DNA from: Limnephilus marmoratus | Lineage: Eukaryota > Arthropoda > Insecta > Trichoptera > Limnephilidae | Length of the DNA: 64,000 nucleotides | Assembly (NCBI GenBank): GCA_917880885.1 | Contig: OU862919.1 | Coordinates: 10,806,001 to 10,870,000 of the forward strand | Direction of reading: 5' to 3' | In this document: piece after piece, positions 38,500 through 54,000 of the stretch | Layout of the letters: the number at the start of each line of letters is the position of its first letter | Position numbering within the stretch: the stretch's first letter is position 1 | Notes under the pieces: model-generated | Told to the model about the DNA's origin: nothing | Seen by the model: only the letters and a program-made list of their open reading frames with translations | Database searches by the model: none | Translations under genes and position numbers: made by a program

Positions 38500-40089
38500 A
38501 CGGTTTCGAACCGACTCAAATATTGGATTCTTCCTACAAATAACGTTCTGTACCCGAATCGTTCGAAATATCTTCTAATAGAAGAATTTTAAATTTTTTC
38601 ATACTAAATTTTCACCGTTTCATGGGCACTTCGTCAGAGTTGGGTTGGGTCATAACTTTGGCTCTACGGCACCGAACCGACTCAAATATTGGATTCTTCC
38701 TACAAATGACGTTCTGTACACGAATCGCTCAAAATATCTTTTAATAGAAGAATTTTATATTTCTTCTTACTAAATTTTCACCGTTTCATGGGCACTTCGT
38801 GAGAGTTGGGTTCGGTCATAACTTTGGCTCTACGGTTTCGAACCGACTCAAATATTGGATTCTTCCTACAAATAACGTTCTCTACCCGAATCGTTCAAAA
38901 TATCTTCTAATAGAAGAATTTTAAATTTCTTCAAACTAAATCTTTTCGGATTTATGGGCACTTCGTCAGAGTTGGGTTCGGTCATAATTTTGGCTCTACG
39001 GCACCAAACCGACTCAAATTTTGGATTCTTACTACAAATGACGTTCTGTACACGAATCGCTCAAAATATTTTCGAATAGAAGAATTTTAAATTTCTTCAT
39101 ACTAAATCTTTTCCGATTTATGGGCACTTCGTCAGAGTTGGGTTCGGTCATAACTTTGGCTCTACGGCACCAAACCGACTCAAATGTTGGATTCTAACTA
39201 CAAGTGACGTTCTGTACACGAATCGCTCAAAATATTTTCGAATAGAAGAATTTTAAATTTCTTCATACAAATAATCTTCCGTTTTACTGGCATTTCGACA
39301 GAGTTGGGTTCGGTCATAACTCTGGCCCTATCTCACCGAACCGACTGAAATTTGAGATTCTTTCTACAAATGACGTTCTGTACCCGAATCGCTCAAAATA
39401 TCTTTTTATAGAAGAATTTTATATTTCTTCATACTAAATTTTCACCGTTTCATGGGCACTTCGTGAGAGTTGGGTTCGGTCATAACTTTGGCTCTACGGT
39501 TTCGAACCGACTCAAATATTGGATTCTTCCTACAAATAACATTCTCTACCCGAATCGTTTAAAATATCCTCTAATAGAAGAATTTTAAAATTCTTCATAC
39601 TAAATATTTTCCGATTTATGGGCACTTCGTCAGAGTTGGGTTCGGTCATAACTTTGGCTCTACGGCACCAAACCGACTCAAATGTTGGATTCTTAGTACA
39701 AGTGACGTTCTGTACACGAATCGCTCAAAATATTTTCGAATAGAAGAATTTTAAATTTCTTTATACTAAATCTTTTCCGATTTATGGGCACTTCGTCAGA
39801 GTTGGGTTCGGTCATAACTTTGGCTCTACGGCACCAAACCGACTTAAATGTTGGAATCTTACTACAAGTGACGTTCTGTACACGAATAACTCAAAATATT
39901 TTCGAATAGAAGAATTTTAAATTTCTTCATACAAATAATCTTCCGTTTTACTGGCATTTCGACAGAGTTGGGTTCGGTCATAACTCTGGCCCTATGGCAC
40001 CGAACCGACTGAAATTTTAGATTCTTTCTACAAATGACGTTCTGTACCCGAATCGCTCAAAATATCTTTTAATAGAAGAATTTTATATT
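38500..40089. repeat. Block repeated at about 42.15-43.74 kb
   Basis: Same monomer order, offset 3,651 bp (22 monomers - 1 bp), for example GTTCGAAATATC at 38,561 and 42,212. The copies part at about 40,090, where this one continues into the TACAAATAATTTTCCG form and the other into TACTAAATTTTCACC. Confidence 0.82.
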
Positions 40090-41549
40090 TCTTCATACAA
40101 ATAATTTTCCGTTTTACTGGCATTTCGACAGAGTTGGGTTCGGTCATAACTCTGGCCCTATGGCACCGAACCGACTGAAATTTGAGATTCTTTCTACAAG
40201 TGACGTTCTGTACCCGAATCGCTCAAAATATCTTTTAATAGAAGAATTTTATATTTCTTCATACTAAATTTTCACGGTTTCATGGGCACTTCGTGAGAGT
40301 TGGGTTCGGTCATAACTTTGGCTCTACGGTTTCGAACCGACTCAAATATTGGATTCATCCTACAAATAACGTTCTCTACCCGAATCGTTCAAAATATCTT
40401 TTAATAGAAGAATTTTAAATTTCTTCAAACTAAATCTTTTCGGATTTATGGGCACTTCGTCAGAGTTGGGTTCGGTCATAATTTTGGCTCTACGGCACCA
40501 AACCGACTCAAATTTTGGATTCTTACTACAAATGACGTTCTGTACACGAATCGTTCAAAATATTTTCGAATAGAAGAATTTTAAATTTCTTCACACAAAT
40601 AATATTCCGTTTTACTGGAATTTCGACAGAGATGGGTTCGGTCATAACTTTGGCTCTACGGCACTGAACCGACGCAAATATTGGATTCTTCCTACAAATA
40701 ACGTTCTGTACCCGAATCGCTCAAAATATCTTCTAATAAAAGAATTTTAAATTTCTTCATACTAAATTTTTACCGTTTCATGATCACTTCGTCAGAGTTG
40801 GGTTCGGTCATAACTTTAGCTCAACAGCTTCGAACCGTCTCAAATATTGGATTCTTCCTACAAATGACGTTCTGTACACGAATCGATCAAAATATCTTCT
40901 AACAGAAGAATTTTAAATTTCTTCATAGTAAATTTTCACCGTTAAATGGGCACTTCGTCAGAGTTGGGTTCGGTCATAATTTTGGCTCTACGGCTTCGAA
41001 CCGACTCAAATTTTGGATTCTTACTACAAATAACGCTCTGTACACGAATCGCTAAAAATATCTTCTAATAGAAGAATTTTAAATGTCTTCATACTAAATT
41101 TTTACCGTTTCATGGGCACTTCGTCAGAGTTAAGTTCGGTCATAACTTTGGCTCTACTGCACGAAACCGACTCTAATATTGGATTCTTCCTACAAATGAC
41201 TTTCTGTACCCGAATCGTTCAAAATATCTTCTAATAGAAGAATTTTAAATTTCTTCATACTAAATTTTCACCGTTAAATGGGCACTTCGTCAGAGTTGGG
41301 TTCGGTCATAACTTTGGCTCTACGGCTTCGAACCGACTCAAATTTTGGATTCTTCCTATAAATGACGTTCTGTAGACGAATCGTGCAAAATATCTTCTAA
41401 CAGAAGAATTTTAAATTTCTTCATACGAAATCTTTTCCGATTTATGGGCACTTTGTCAGACTTTGGTTCGGTCATAACTTTGGCTCTACGACACCGAACC
41501 AACTCAAATTTTGTATTCTTACTACATATGACGTTCTGTACACGAATCG
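40090..41549. repeat. Second copy of the 36.8-38.2 kb block
   Basis: Collinear with 36,770-38,229 at offset 3,320. One visible difference is TATCTTCTAAC here against TATCTGCTAAC near 38,081. Beyond 41,549 it continues into a block (41.5-43.7 kb) that recurs at 51.0, 55.1 and 59.1 kb. Confidence 0.84.
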
Positions 41550-43993
41550 TTCAAAATATTTTCGAATAGAAAATTTTTAAATTTCTTCATACAAATAATA
41601 TTCCGTTTTACTGGAATTTCGACAGAGTTGGGTTCGGTCATAACTTTGGCTCTACGGCACCGAACCGACTCAAATTTTGGATTATTACAACAAATGACGT
41701 TCTGTATACGAATCGCTCTAAATATCTTCTAATAGAAGAATTTTAAATTTCTTCACACTAAATTTTCACCGTTAAATGGGCACTTCGTCAGAGTTGGGTT
41801 CGGTCATAACTTTGGCCCTACGGCACCGAACCGACTAAAATTTTGGATTCTTCTTAAAAATGACGTTCTGTACACGAATCGCTCAAAATATTTTAGAATA
41901 GAAGAATTTTAAATTTCTTTATACAAATAATTTTCCGTTTTACTGGCATTTCGACAGAGTTGGGTTCGGTCATAACTCTGGCCCTATGGCACCAAACTGA
42001 CTGAAAATTTAGATTCTTACTACAAATGACGTTTTGTACCCGAATCACTCAAAATATCTTTAAATAGAAGAGTTTTAAATTTCTTCATACTAAATTTTCA
42101 CCGTTTCATGGGCACATCGTAGAGTTGGGTTTGGTCATAACTTTGGCTCTACGGTTTCGAACCGACTCAAATATTGGATTCTTCCTACAAATAACGTTCT
42201 GTACCCGAATCGTTCGAAATATCTTCTAATAGAAGAATTTTAAATTTTTTCATACTAAATTTTCACCGTTTCATTGGCACTTCGTCAGAGTTGGGTTGGG
42301 TCATAACTTTGGCTCTACGGCACCGAACCGACTCAAATATTGGATTCTTCCTACAAATGACGTTCTGTACACGAATCGCTCAAAATATCTTTTAATAGAA
42401 GAATTTTATATTTCTTCTTACTAAATTTTCACCGTTTCATGGGCACTTCGTGAGAGTTGGGTTCGGTCATAACTTTGGCTCTACGGTTTCGAACCGACTC
42501 AAATATTGGATTCTTCCTACAAATAACGTTCTCTACCCGAATCGTTCAAAATATCTTCTAATAGAAGAATTTTAAATTTCTTCAAACTAAATCTTTTCGG
42601 ATTTATGGGCACTTCGTCAGAGTTGGGTTCGGTCATAATTTTGGCTCTACGGCACCAAACCGACTCAAATTTTGGATTCTTACTACAAATGACGTTCTGT
42701 ACACGAATCGCTCAAAATATTTTCGAATAGAAGAATTTTAAATTTCTTCATACTAAATCTTTTCCGATTTATGGGCACTTCGTCAGAGTTGGGTTCGGTC
42801 ATAACTTTGGCTCTACGGCACCAAACCGACTCAAATGTTGGATTCTAACTACAAGTGACGTTCTGTACACGAATCGCTCAAAATATTTTCGAATAGAAGA
42901 ATTTTAAATTTCTTCATACAAATAATCTTCCGTTTTACTGGCATTTCGACAGAGTTGGGTTCGGTCATAACTCTGGCCCTATCTCACCGAACCGACTGAA
43001 ATTTGAGATTCTTTCTACAAATGACGTTCTGTACCCGAATCGCTCAAAATATCTTTTTATAGAAGAATTTTATATTTCTTCATACTAAATTTTCACCGTT
43101 TCATGGGCACTTCGTGAGAGTTGGGTTCGGTCATAACTTTGGCTCTACGAATTCGAACCGACTCAAATATTGGATTCTTCCTACAAATAACATTCTCTAC
43201 CCGAATCGTTTAAAATATCCTCTAATAGAAGAATTTTAAAATTCTTCATACTAAATATTTTCCGATTTATGGGCACTTCGTCAGAGTTGGGTTCGGTCAT
43301 AACTTTGGCTCTACGGCACCAAACCGACTCAAATGTTGGATTCTTAGTACAAGTGACGTTCTGTACACGAATCGCTCAAAATATTTTCGAATAGAAGAAT
43401 TTTAAATTTCTTTATACTAAATCTTTTCCGATTTATGGGCACTTCGTCAGAGTTGGGTTCGGTCATAACTTTGGCTCTACGGCACCAAACCGACTTAAAT
43501 GTTGGAATCTTACTACAAGTGACGTTCTGTACACGAATAACTCAAAATATTTTCGAATAGAAGAATTTTAAATTTCTTCATACAAATAATCTTCCGTTTT
43601 ACTGGCATTTCGACAGAGTTGGGTTCGGTCATAACTCTGGCCCTATGGCACCGAACCGACTGAAATTTTAGATTCTTTCTACAAATGACGTTCTGTACCC
43701 GAATCGCTCAAAATATCTTTTAATAGAAGAATTTTATATTTCTTCATACTAAATTTTCACCGTTTCATGGGCACTTCGTGAGAGTTGGGTTCGGTCATAA
43801 CTTTGGCTCTACGGTTTCGAACCGACTCAAATATTGGATTCTTCCTACAAATAACGTTCTCTACCCGAATCGTTCAAAATATCTTCTAATAGAAGAATTT
43901 TAAATTTCTTCAAACTAAATCTTTTCGGATTTATGGGCACTTCGTCAGAGTTGGGTTCGGTCATAATTTTGGCTCTACGGCACCAAACCGACT

Positions 43994-46900
43994 CAAATTT
44001 TGGATTCTTACTACAAATGACGTTCTGTACACGAATCGTTCAAAATATTTTCGAATAGAAAAATTTTAAATTTCTTCATACAAATAATATTCCGTTTTAC
44101 TGGAATTTCGACAGAGTTTGGTTCGGTCATAACTTTGGCTCTACGGCACCGAACCGACTCAAATATTGGATTCTTTCTACAAATAACGTTCTGTACCCGA
44201 ATCGCTCAAAATATCTTCTAATAGAAGAATTTTAAATTTCTTCATACTAAATTTTTTCCGTTTCATGGGCACTTCGTCAGAGTTGGGTTCGGTCATAACT
44301 TTGGCTCTACAGCTTCGAACCGACTCAAAAAATTGGATTCTTCCTACAAATGACGTTCTGTACCCGAATCGCTCAAAATATCTTCTAATAGAAGAATTTT
44401 AAATTTCTTCATACTAAATCTTTTCCGATTTATGGGCACTTCGTCAGAGTTGGGTTCGGTCATAACTTTGGCTCTACGGCACCAAACCGACTCAAATTCT
44501 GGATTCTTACTACAATTGACGTTCTGTACACGAATCGTTCAAAATATCTACTAATAGAAGAATTTTAAATTTCTTCATACTAAATTTTTACCGTTTCATG
44601 GGCACTTCGTCAGAGTTGGGTTCGGTCATAACTTTAGCTCTACGGCACCAAACCGACTCAAATATTGGATTCTTCCTTCAAATGACTTTCTGTACCCGAA
44701 TCGTTCAAAATATCTTCTAATAGAAGAATTTTAAATTTCTTCCTATTAAATTTTCACCGTTAAATGGGCACTTCGTCAGAGTTGGGTTCGGTCATAACTT
44801 TTGTTCGACGGCTTCGAACCGACTCAAATTTTGGATTCTTCCTATAAATGACGTTTTGTACACAAATCGTGCAAAATATCTTCTAACAGAAGAATTTTAA
44901 ATTTCTTCATACTAAATCTTTTCCGATTTATGGGCACTTTGTCAGACTTGGGTTCGGTCATAACTTTGGCTCTACGGCACCAAACCGACTCAAATTCTGG
45001 ATTCTTACTACAAATGACGTTCTGTACACGAATCGTTCAAAATATCTACTAATAGAAGAATTTTAAATTTCTTCATACTAAATTTTTACCGTTTCATGGG
45101 CACTTCGTCAGAGTTGGGTTCGGTCATAACTTTGGCTCTACAGCTTCGAACCGACTCAAATATTGGATTCTTCCTTCAAATGACGTTCTGTACACGAATC
45201 GATCAAAATATCTTCTAACAGAAGAATTTTAAATTTCTTCATAGTAAATTTTCACCGTTTCATGGGCACTTCGTCAGAGTTGGGTTCGGTCATAACTTTG
45301 GCTCTAAGGCACCAAACCGACTCAAATTTTGGATTCTTACTACAAATGACGTTCTGTACCCGAATCGTTCAAAATATCTTCTAATAGAAGACTTTTAAAT
45401 TTCTTCATACTAAATTTTGACCGTTTCATGGGCACTTTGTCAGAGTTGGGTTCGGTCATTACTTTGGCTCTACGGCACCAAACCGACTCAAATTTTGGAT
45501 TATTACTACAAATGACGTTCTGTACACGAATCGCTCAAAATATCTTCTAAGGAAAGAATTCTAAATTTCTTCATACTAAATTTTCACCGTTAAATGGGCA
45601 CTTCGTCAGAGTTGGGTTCGGTCATAACTTTAGCTCTACGGCACCAAACCGACTCAAATATTGGATTCTTCCTTCAAATGACTTTCTGTACCCGAATCGT
45701 TCAAAATATCTTCTAATAGAAGAATTTTAAATTTCTTCCTACTAAATTTTCACCGTTAAATGGGCACTTCGTCAGAGTTGGGTTCGGTCATAACTTTTGT
45801 TCGACGGCTTCGAACCGACTCAAATTTTGGATTCTTCCTATAAATGACGTTTTGTACACAAATCGTGCAAAATATCTTCTAACAGAAGAATTTTAAATTT
45901 CTTCATACTAAATCTTTTCCGATTTATGGGCACTTTGTCAGACTTGGGTTCGGTCATAACTTTGGTTCTACGACACCGAACAGACTCAAATTTTGGATTC
46001 TTACTACAAATGACGTTCTGTACACGAATCGTTCAAAATATTTTCGAATAGAAAAATTTTAAATTTCTTCATACAAATAATATTCCGTTTTACTGGAATT
46101 TCGACAGAGTTGGGTTCGGTCATAACTTTGGCTCTACGGCTTCGAACCGACTCAAATTTTGGATTCTTCCTATAAATGACGTTCTGTACACGAATCGTGC
46201 AAAATATCTTCTAACAGAAGAATTTTAAATTTCTTCATACTAAATCTTTTCCGATTTATGGGCCCTTTGTCAGACTTGGGTTCGGTCATTACTTTGGCTC
46301 TACGACACCGAACCGACTCAAATTTTGGATTCTTCCTACAAATGACGTTCTGTACACGAATCGATCAAAATATCTTCTAACAGAAGAATTTTACATTTCT
46401 TCATAGTAAATTTTCACCGTTTCATGGGCACTTCGTCAGAGGTGGGCTCGGTCATAACTTTGGCTCTACGGCACCAAACAGACTCAAATTTTGATTATTA
46501 CTACAAATGACGTTCTGTACCCGAATCGTTCAAAATATCTTCTAATAGAAGAATTTTAAATTTCTTCATACTAAATTTTCACCGTTTCATGGGCACTTCG
46601 TCAGAGTTGGGTTCGGTCATAACTTTGGCTCTAAGGCACCGAACCGACTCAAATATTGGATTCTTCCTACAAATGACTTTCTGTACCCGAATCGTTCAAA
46701 ATATCTTCTAATAGAAGAATTTTAAATTTCTTCATACTAAATTTTCACCGTTAAATGGGCACTTCGTCAGAGTTAGGTTCGGTCATAACTTTGGCTCTAC
46801 GGCTTCGAACCGACTCAAATTTTGGATTCTTCCTATAAATGACGTTCTGTACACGAATCGTGCAAAATATCTTCTAACAGAAGAATTTTAAATTTCTTCA

Positions 46901-49900
46901 TACTAAATCTTTTCCGATTTATAAGCCCTTTGTCAGACTTGGGTTCGGTCATAACTTTGGCTCTACGACACCGAACCGACTCAAATTTTGGATTCTTCCT
47001 ACAAATGACGTTCTGTACACGAATCGTGCAAAATATCTTCTAACAGAAGAATTTTAAATTTCTTCATACTAAATCTTTTCCGATTTATGGGCCCTTTGTC
47101 AGACTTGGGTTCGGTCATAACTTTGGCTCTACGACACCGAACCGACTCAAATTTTGGATTCTTCCTACAAATCACGTTCTGTACACGAATCGATCAAAAT
47201 ATCTTCTAACAGAAGAATTTTAAATTTCTTCATAGTAAATTTTCACCGTTTCATGGGCACTTCGTCAGAGTTGGGTTCGGTCATAACTTTGGCTCTACGG
47301 CACCGAACCGACTCAAATATTGGATTCTTCCTACAAATAACGTTCTGTACCCAAATCGTTCAAAATATCTTCTAATAGAAGAATTTTAAATTTCTTCATA
47401 CTAAATTTTCACCGATTCATGGGCACTTCGTCAGAGTTGGGTTCGGTCATAACTTTGGCTCTACGGCACCGAACTGACTCAAATATTGGATTCTTTCTAC
47501 AAATAACGTTCTGTACCCGAATCGTTCAAAATATCTTCTAATAGAAGAATTTTAAATTTCTTCATACTAAATTTTCACCGTTTCATGGGCACTTCGTCAG
47601 AGTTTGGTTCGGTCATAACTTTGGCTCTACGGCACCGAACCGACTCAAATTTTGGATTATTACAACAAATGACGTTCTGTATACGAATCGCTCAAAATAT
47701 CTTCTAATAGAAGAATTTTAAATTTCTTCACATTAAATTTTCACCGTTAAATGGGCACTTCGTCAGAGTTGGGTTCGGTCATAACTTTGGCCCTACGGCA
47801 CCGAACCGACTAAAATTTTGGATTCTTCTTAAAAATGACGTTCTGTACACGAATCGCTCAAAATATTTTAGAATAGAAGAATTTTAAATTTTTCATACAA
47901 ATAATTTTCCGTTTTACTGGCATTTCGACAGAGTTGGGTTCGGTCATAACTCTGGCCCTAGGGCACCGAACTGACTGAAATTTTAGATTCTTACTACAAA
48001 TGACGTTTTGTACCCGAATCACTCAAAATATCTTTAAATAGAAGAATTTTAAATTTCTTCATACTAAATTTTCACCGTTTCATGGGCACATCGTGAGAGT
48101 TGGGTTTGGTCATAACTTTGGCTCTACGGTTTCGAACCGACTCAAATATTGGATTCATCCTACAAATAACGTTCTGTACCCGAATCGTTCAAAATATCTT
48201 CTAATAGAAGAATTTTAAATTTCTTCATACTAAATTTTCACCGTTTCATGGGCACTTCGTCAGAGTTGGGTTGGGTCATAACTTTGGCTCTACGGCACCG
48301 AATCGACTCAAATATTGGATTCTTCCTACAAATGACGTTCTGTACACGAATCGCTCAAAATATCTTTTAATAGAAGAATTTTATATTTCCTCATACTAAA
48401 TTTTCACCGTTTCATGGGCACTTCGTGAGAGTTGGGTTCGGTCATAACTTTGGCTCTACAGTTTCGACCCGACTCAAATATTGGATTCTTCCTACAAATA
48501 ACGTTCTCTACCCGAATCATTCAAAATATCTTCTAATAGAAGAATTTTAAATTTCTTCATACTAAATCTTTTCGGATTTATGGGCACTTCGTCAGAGTTG
48601 GGTTCGGTCATAATTTTGGCTCTACGGCACTAAACCGACTCAAATTGTGGATTCTTACTACAAATGACGTTCTGTACACGAATCGCTCAAAATATTTTCG
48701 AATAGAAGAATTTTAAATTTCTTCATACTAAATTTTTTCCGATTTATGGGCACTTCGTCAGAGTTGGGTTCGGTCATAACTTTGGCTCTACGGCACCAAA
48801 CCAACTCAAATGTTGGATTCTTACTACAAGTGACGTTCTGTACACGAATCGCTCAAAATATTTTCGAATAGAAGAATTTTAAATTTCTTCATACAAATAA
48901 TCTTCCGTTTTACTGGCATTTCGACAGAGTTGGGTCAGGTCATAACTCTGGCCCTATGGCACCGAACCGATTGAAATTTTAGATTCTTTCTACAAATGAC
49001 GTTCTGTACCCGAATCGCTCAAAATATCTTTTAATAGAAGAATTTTATATTTCTTCTTACTAAATTTTCACCGTTTCATGGGCACTTCGTGAGAGTTGGG
49101 TTCGGTCCTAACTTTGGCTCTCCGGTTTCGAACCGACTCAAATATTGGATTCTTCCTTCAAATAACGTTCTCTACCCGAATCGTTCAAAATATCTTCTAA
49201 TAGAAGAATTTTAAATTTCTTCAAACTAAATCTTTTCGGATTTATGAGCACTTCGTCAGAGTTGGGTTCGGTCATAATTTTGGCTCTACGGCACCAAACC
49301 GACTCAAATTTTGGATTCTTACTACAAATGACGTTCTGTACACGAATCGCTCAAAATATTTTCGAATAGAAGAATTTTCAAATTCTTCATACTAAATCTT
49401 TTCCGATTTATGGGCACTTCGTCAGAGTTGGGTTCGGTCATAACTTTGGCTCTTCGGCACCAAACCGACTCAAATGTTAAATTCTTTCTACAAATGACGT
49501 TCTGTACACGAATCGCTCAAAATATTTTCGAATAGAAGAATTTTAAATTTCTTCATACAAATAATTTTCCGTTTTACTGGCATTTCGACAGAGTTGGGTT
49601 CGGTCATAACTCTGGCCCTATGGCACCGAACAAACTGAAATTTGAGATTCTTTCTACAAGTGACGTTCTGTACCCGAATCGCTCAAAATATCTTTTAATA
49701 GAAGAATTTTATATTTCTTCATACTAAATTTTCACGGTTTCATGGGCACTTCGTGAGAGTTGGGTTCGGTCATAACTTTGGCTCTACGGTTTCGAACCGA
49801 CTCAAATATTGGATTCATCCTACAAATAACGTTCTCTACCCGAATCGTTCAAAATATCTTTTAATAGAAGAATTTTAAATTTCTTCAAACTAAATCTTTT

Positions 49901-51009
49901 CGGATTTATGGGCACTTCGTCAGAGTTGGGTTCGGTCATAATTTTGGCTCTACGGCACCAAACCGACTCAAATTTTGGATTCTTACTACAAATGACGTTC
50001 TGTACACGAATCGTTCAAAATATTTTCGAATAGAAGAATTTTAAATTTCTTCACACAAATAATATTCCGTTTTACTGGAATTTCGACAGAGATGGGTTCG
50101 GTCATAACTTTGGCTCTACGGCACTGAACCGACGCAAATATTGGATTCTTCCTACAAATAACGTTCTGTACCCGAATCGCTCAAAATATCTTCTAATAAA
50201 AGAATTTTAAATTTCTTCATACTAAATTTTTACCGTTTCATGGTCACTTCGTCAGAGTTGGGTTCGGTCATAACTTTAGCTCAACAGCTTCGAACCGTCT
50301 CAAATATTGGATTCTTCCTACAAATGACGTTCTGTACACGAATCGATCAAAATATCTTCTAACAGAAGAATTTTAAATTTCTTCATAGTAAATTTTCACC
50401 GTTAAATGGGCACTTCGTCAGAGTTGGGTTCGGTCATAATTTTGGCTCTACGGCTTCGAACCGACTCAAATTTTGGATTCTTACTACAAATAACGCTCTG
50501 TACACGAATCGCTAAAAATATCTTCTAATAGAAGAATTTTAAATGTCTTCATACTAAATTTTTACCGTTTCATGGGCACCTCGTCGGAGTTAAGTTCGGT
50601 CATAACTTTGGCTCTACTGCACGAAACCGACTCTAATATTGGATTCTTCCTACAAATGACTTTCTGTACCCGAATCGTTCAAAATATCTTCTAATAGAAG
50701 AATTTTAAATTTCTACATACTAAATTTTCACCGTTAAATGGGCACTTCGTCAGAGTTGGGTTCGGTCATAACTTTGGCTCTACGGCTTCGAACCGACTCA
50801 AATTTTGGATTCTTCCTATAAATGACGTTCTGTAGACGAATCGTGCAAAATATCTTCTAACAGAAGAATTTTAAATTTCTTCATACGAAATCTTTTCCGA
50901 TTTATGGGCACTTTGTCAGACTTTGGTTCGGTCATAACTTTGGCTCTACGACACCGAACCAACTCAAATTTTGTATTCTTACTACATATGACGTTCTGTA
51001 CACGAATCG
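43994..51009. repeat. Large satellite segment, copy 2 of the 7-8 kb duplication
   Basis: Counterpart of 30,380-38,229. Relative to that copy it lacks about 685 bp at about 45,300, carries about 663 bp (4 monomers) extra at 46,260-46,922, and has one rather than two of the 829-bp units. The right end at about 51,009 is where copy 1 reads ATCGCTAAAAATATC and this copy reads ATCGTTCAAAATATT. Confidence 0.87.
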
Positions 51010-54000
51010 TTCAAAATATTTTCGAATAGAAAATTTTTAAATTTCTTCATACAAATAATATTCCGTTTTACTGGAATTTCGACAGAGTTGGGTTCGGTCA
51101 TAACTTTGGCTCTACGGCACCGAACCGACTCAAATTTTGGATTATTACAAAAAATGACGTTCTGTATACGAATCGCTCTAAATATCTTCTAATAGAAGAA
51201 TTTTAAATTTCTTCACACTAAATTTTCACCGTTAAATGGGCACTTCGTCAGAGTTGGGTTCGGTCATAACTTTGGCCCTACGGCACCGAACCGACTAAAA
51301 TTTTGGATTCTTCTTAAAAATGACGTTCTGTACACGAATCGCTCAAAATATTTTAGAATAGAAGAATTTTAAATTTCTTTATACAAATAATTTTCCGTTT
51401 TACTGGCATTTCGACAGAGTTGGGTTCGATCATAACTCTGGCCCTATGGCACCAAACTGACTGAAAATTTAGATTCTTACTACAAATGACGTTTTGTACC
51501 CGAATCACTCAAAATATCTTTAAATAGAAGAGTTTTAAATTTCTTCATACTAAATTTTCACCGTTTCATGGGCACATCGTAGAGTTGGGTTTGGTCATAA
51601 CTTTGGCTCTACGGTTTCGAACCGACTCAAATATTGGATTCTTCCTACAAATAACGTTCTGTACCCGAATCGTTCGAAATATCTTCTAATAGAAGAATTT
51701 TAAATTTTTTCATACTAAATTTTCACCGTTTCATGGGCACTTCGTCAGAGTTGGGTTGGGTCATAACTTTGGCTCTACGGCACCGAACCGACTCAAATAT
51801 TGGATTCTTCCTACAAATGACGTTCTGTACACGAATCGCTCAAAATATCTTTTAATAGAAGAATTTTATATTTCTTCTTACTAAATTTTCACCGTTTCAT
51901 GGGCACTTCGTGAGAGTTGGGTTCGGTCATAACTTTGGCTCTACGGTTTCGAACCGACTCAAATATTGGATTCTTCCTACAAATAACGTTCTCTACCCGA
52001 ATCGTTCAAAATATCTTCTAATAGAAGAATTTTAAATTTCTTCAAACTAAATCTTTTCGGATTTATGGGCACTTCGTCAGAGTTGGGTTCGGTCATAATT
52101 TTGGCTCTACGGTCACCAAACCGACTCAAATTTTGGATTCTTACTACAAATGACGTTCTGTACACGAATCGCTCAAAATATTTTCGAATAGAAGAATTTT
52201 AAATTTCTTCATACTAAATCTTTTCCGATTTATGGGCACTTCGTCAGAGTTGGGTTCGGTCATAACTTTGGCTCTACGGCACCAAACCGACTCAAATGTT
52301 GGATTCTAACTACAAGTGACGTTCTGTACACGAATCGCTCAAAATATTTTCGAATAGAAGAATTTTAAATTTCTTCATACAAATAATCTTCCGTTTTACT
52401 GGCATTTCGACAGAGTTGGGTTCGGTCATAACTCTGGCCCTATCTCACCGAACCGACTGAAATTTGAGATTCTTTCTACAAATGACGTTCTGTACCCGAA
52501 TCGCTCAAAATATCTTTTTATAGAAGAATTTTATATTTCTTCATACTAAATTTTCACCGTTTCATGGGCACTTCGTGAGAGTTGGGTTCGGTCATAACTT
52601 TGGCTCTACGGTTTCGAACCGACTCAAATATTGGATTCTTCCTACAAATAACATTCTCTACCCGAATCGTTTAAAATATCCTCTAATAGAAGAATTTTAA
52701 AATTCTTCATACTAAATATTTTCCGATTTATGGGCACTTCGTCAGAGTTGGGTTCGGTCATAACTTTGGCTCTACGGCACCAAACCGACTCAAATGTTGG
52801 ATTCTTAGTACAAGTGACGTTCTGTACACGAATCGCTCAAAATATTTTTGAATAGAAGAATTTTAAATTTCTTTATACTAAATTTTTCCGATTTATGGGC
52901 ACTTCGTCAGAGTTGGGTTCGGTCATAACTTTGGCTCTACGGCACCAAACCGACTTAAATGTTGGAATCTTACTACAAGTGACGTTCTGTACACGAATAA
53001 CTCAAAATATTTTCGAATAGAAGAATTTTAAATTTCTTCATACAAATAATCTTCCGTTTTACTGGCATTTCGACAGAGTTGGGTTCGGTCATAACTCTGG
53101 CCCTATGGCACCGAACCGACTGAAATTTTAGATTCTTTCTACAAATGACGTTCTGTACCCGAATCGCTCAAAATATCTTTTAATAGAAAAATTTTATATT
53201 TCTTCATACTAAATTTTCACCGTTTCATGGGCACTTCGTGAGAGTTGGGTTCGGTCCTAACTTTGGCTCTCCGGTTTCGAACCGACTCAAATATTGGATT
53301 CTTCCTTCAAATAACGTTCTCTACCCGAATCGTTCAAAATATCTTCTAATAGAAGAATTTTAAATTTCTTCAAACTAAATCTTTTCGGATTTATGAGCAC
53401 TTCGTCAGAGTTGGGTTCGGTCATAATTTTGGCTCTACGGCACCAAACCGACTCAAATTTTGGATTCTTACTACAAATGACGTTCTGTACACGAATCGCT
53501 CAAAATATTTTCGAATAGAAGAATTTTCAAATTCTTCATACTAAATCTTTTCCGATTTATGGGCACTTCGTCAGAGTTGGGTTCGGTCATAACTTTGGCT
53601 CTTCGGCACCAAACCGACTCAAATGTTAAATTCTTTCTACAAATGACGTTCTGTACACGAATCGCTCAAAATATTTTCGAATAGAAGAATTTTAAATTTC
53701 TTCATACAAATAATTTTCCGTTTTACTGGCATTTCGACAGAGTTGGGTTCGGTCATAACTCTGGCCCTATGGCACCGAACCGACTGAAATTTGAGATTCT
53801 TTCTACAAGTGACGTTCTGTACCCGAATCGCTCAAAATATCTTTTAATAGAAGAATTTTATATTTCTTCATACTAAATTTTCACGGTTTCATGGGCACTT
53901 CGTGAGAGTTGGGTTCGGTCATAACTTTGGCTCTACGGTTTCGAACCGACTCAAATATTGGATTCATCCTACAAATAACGTTCTCTACCCGAATCGTTCA

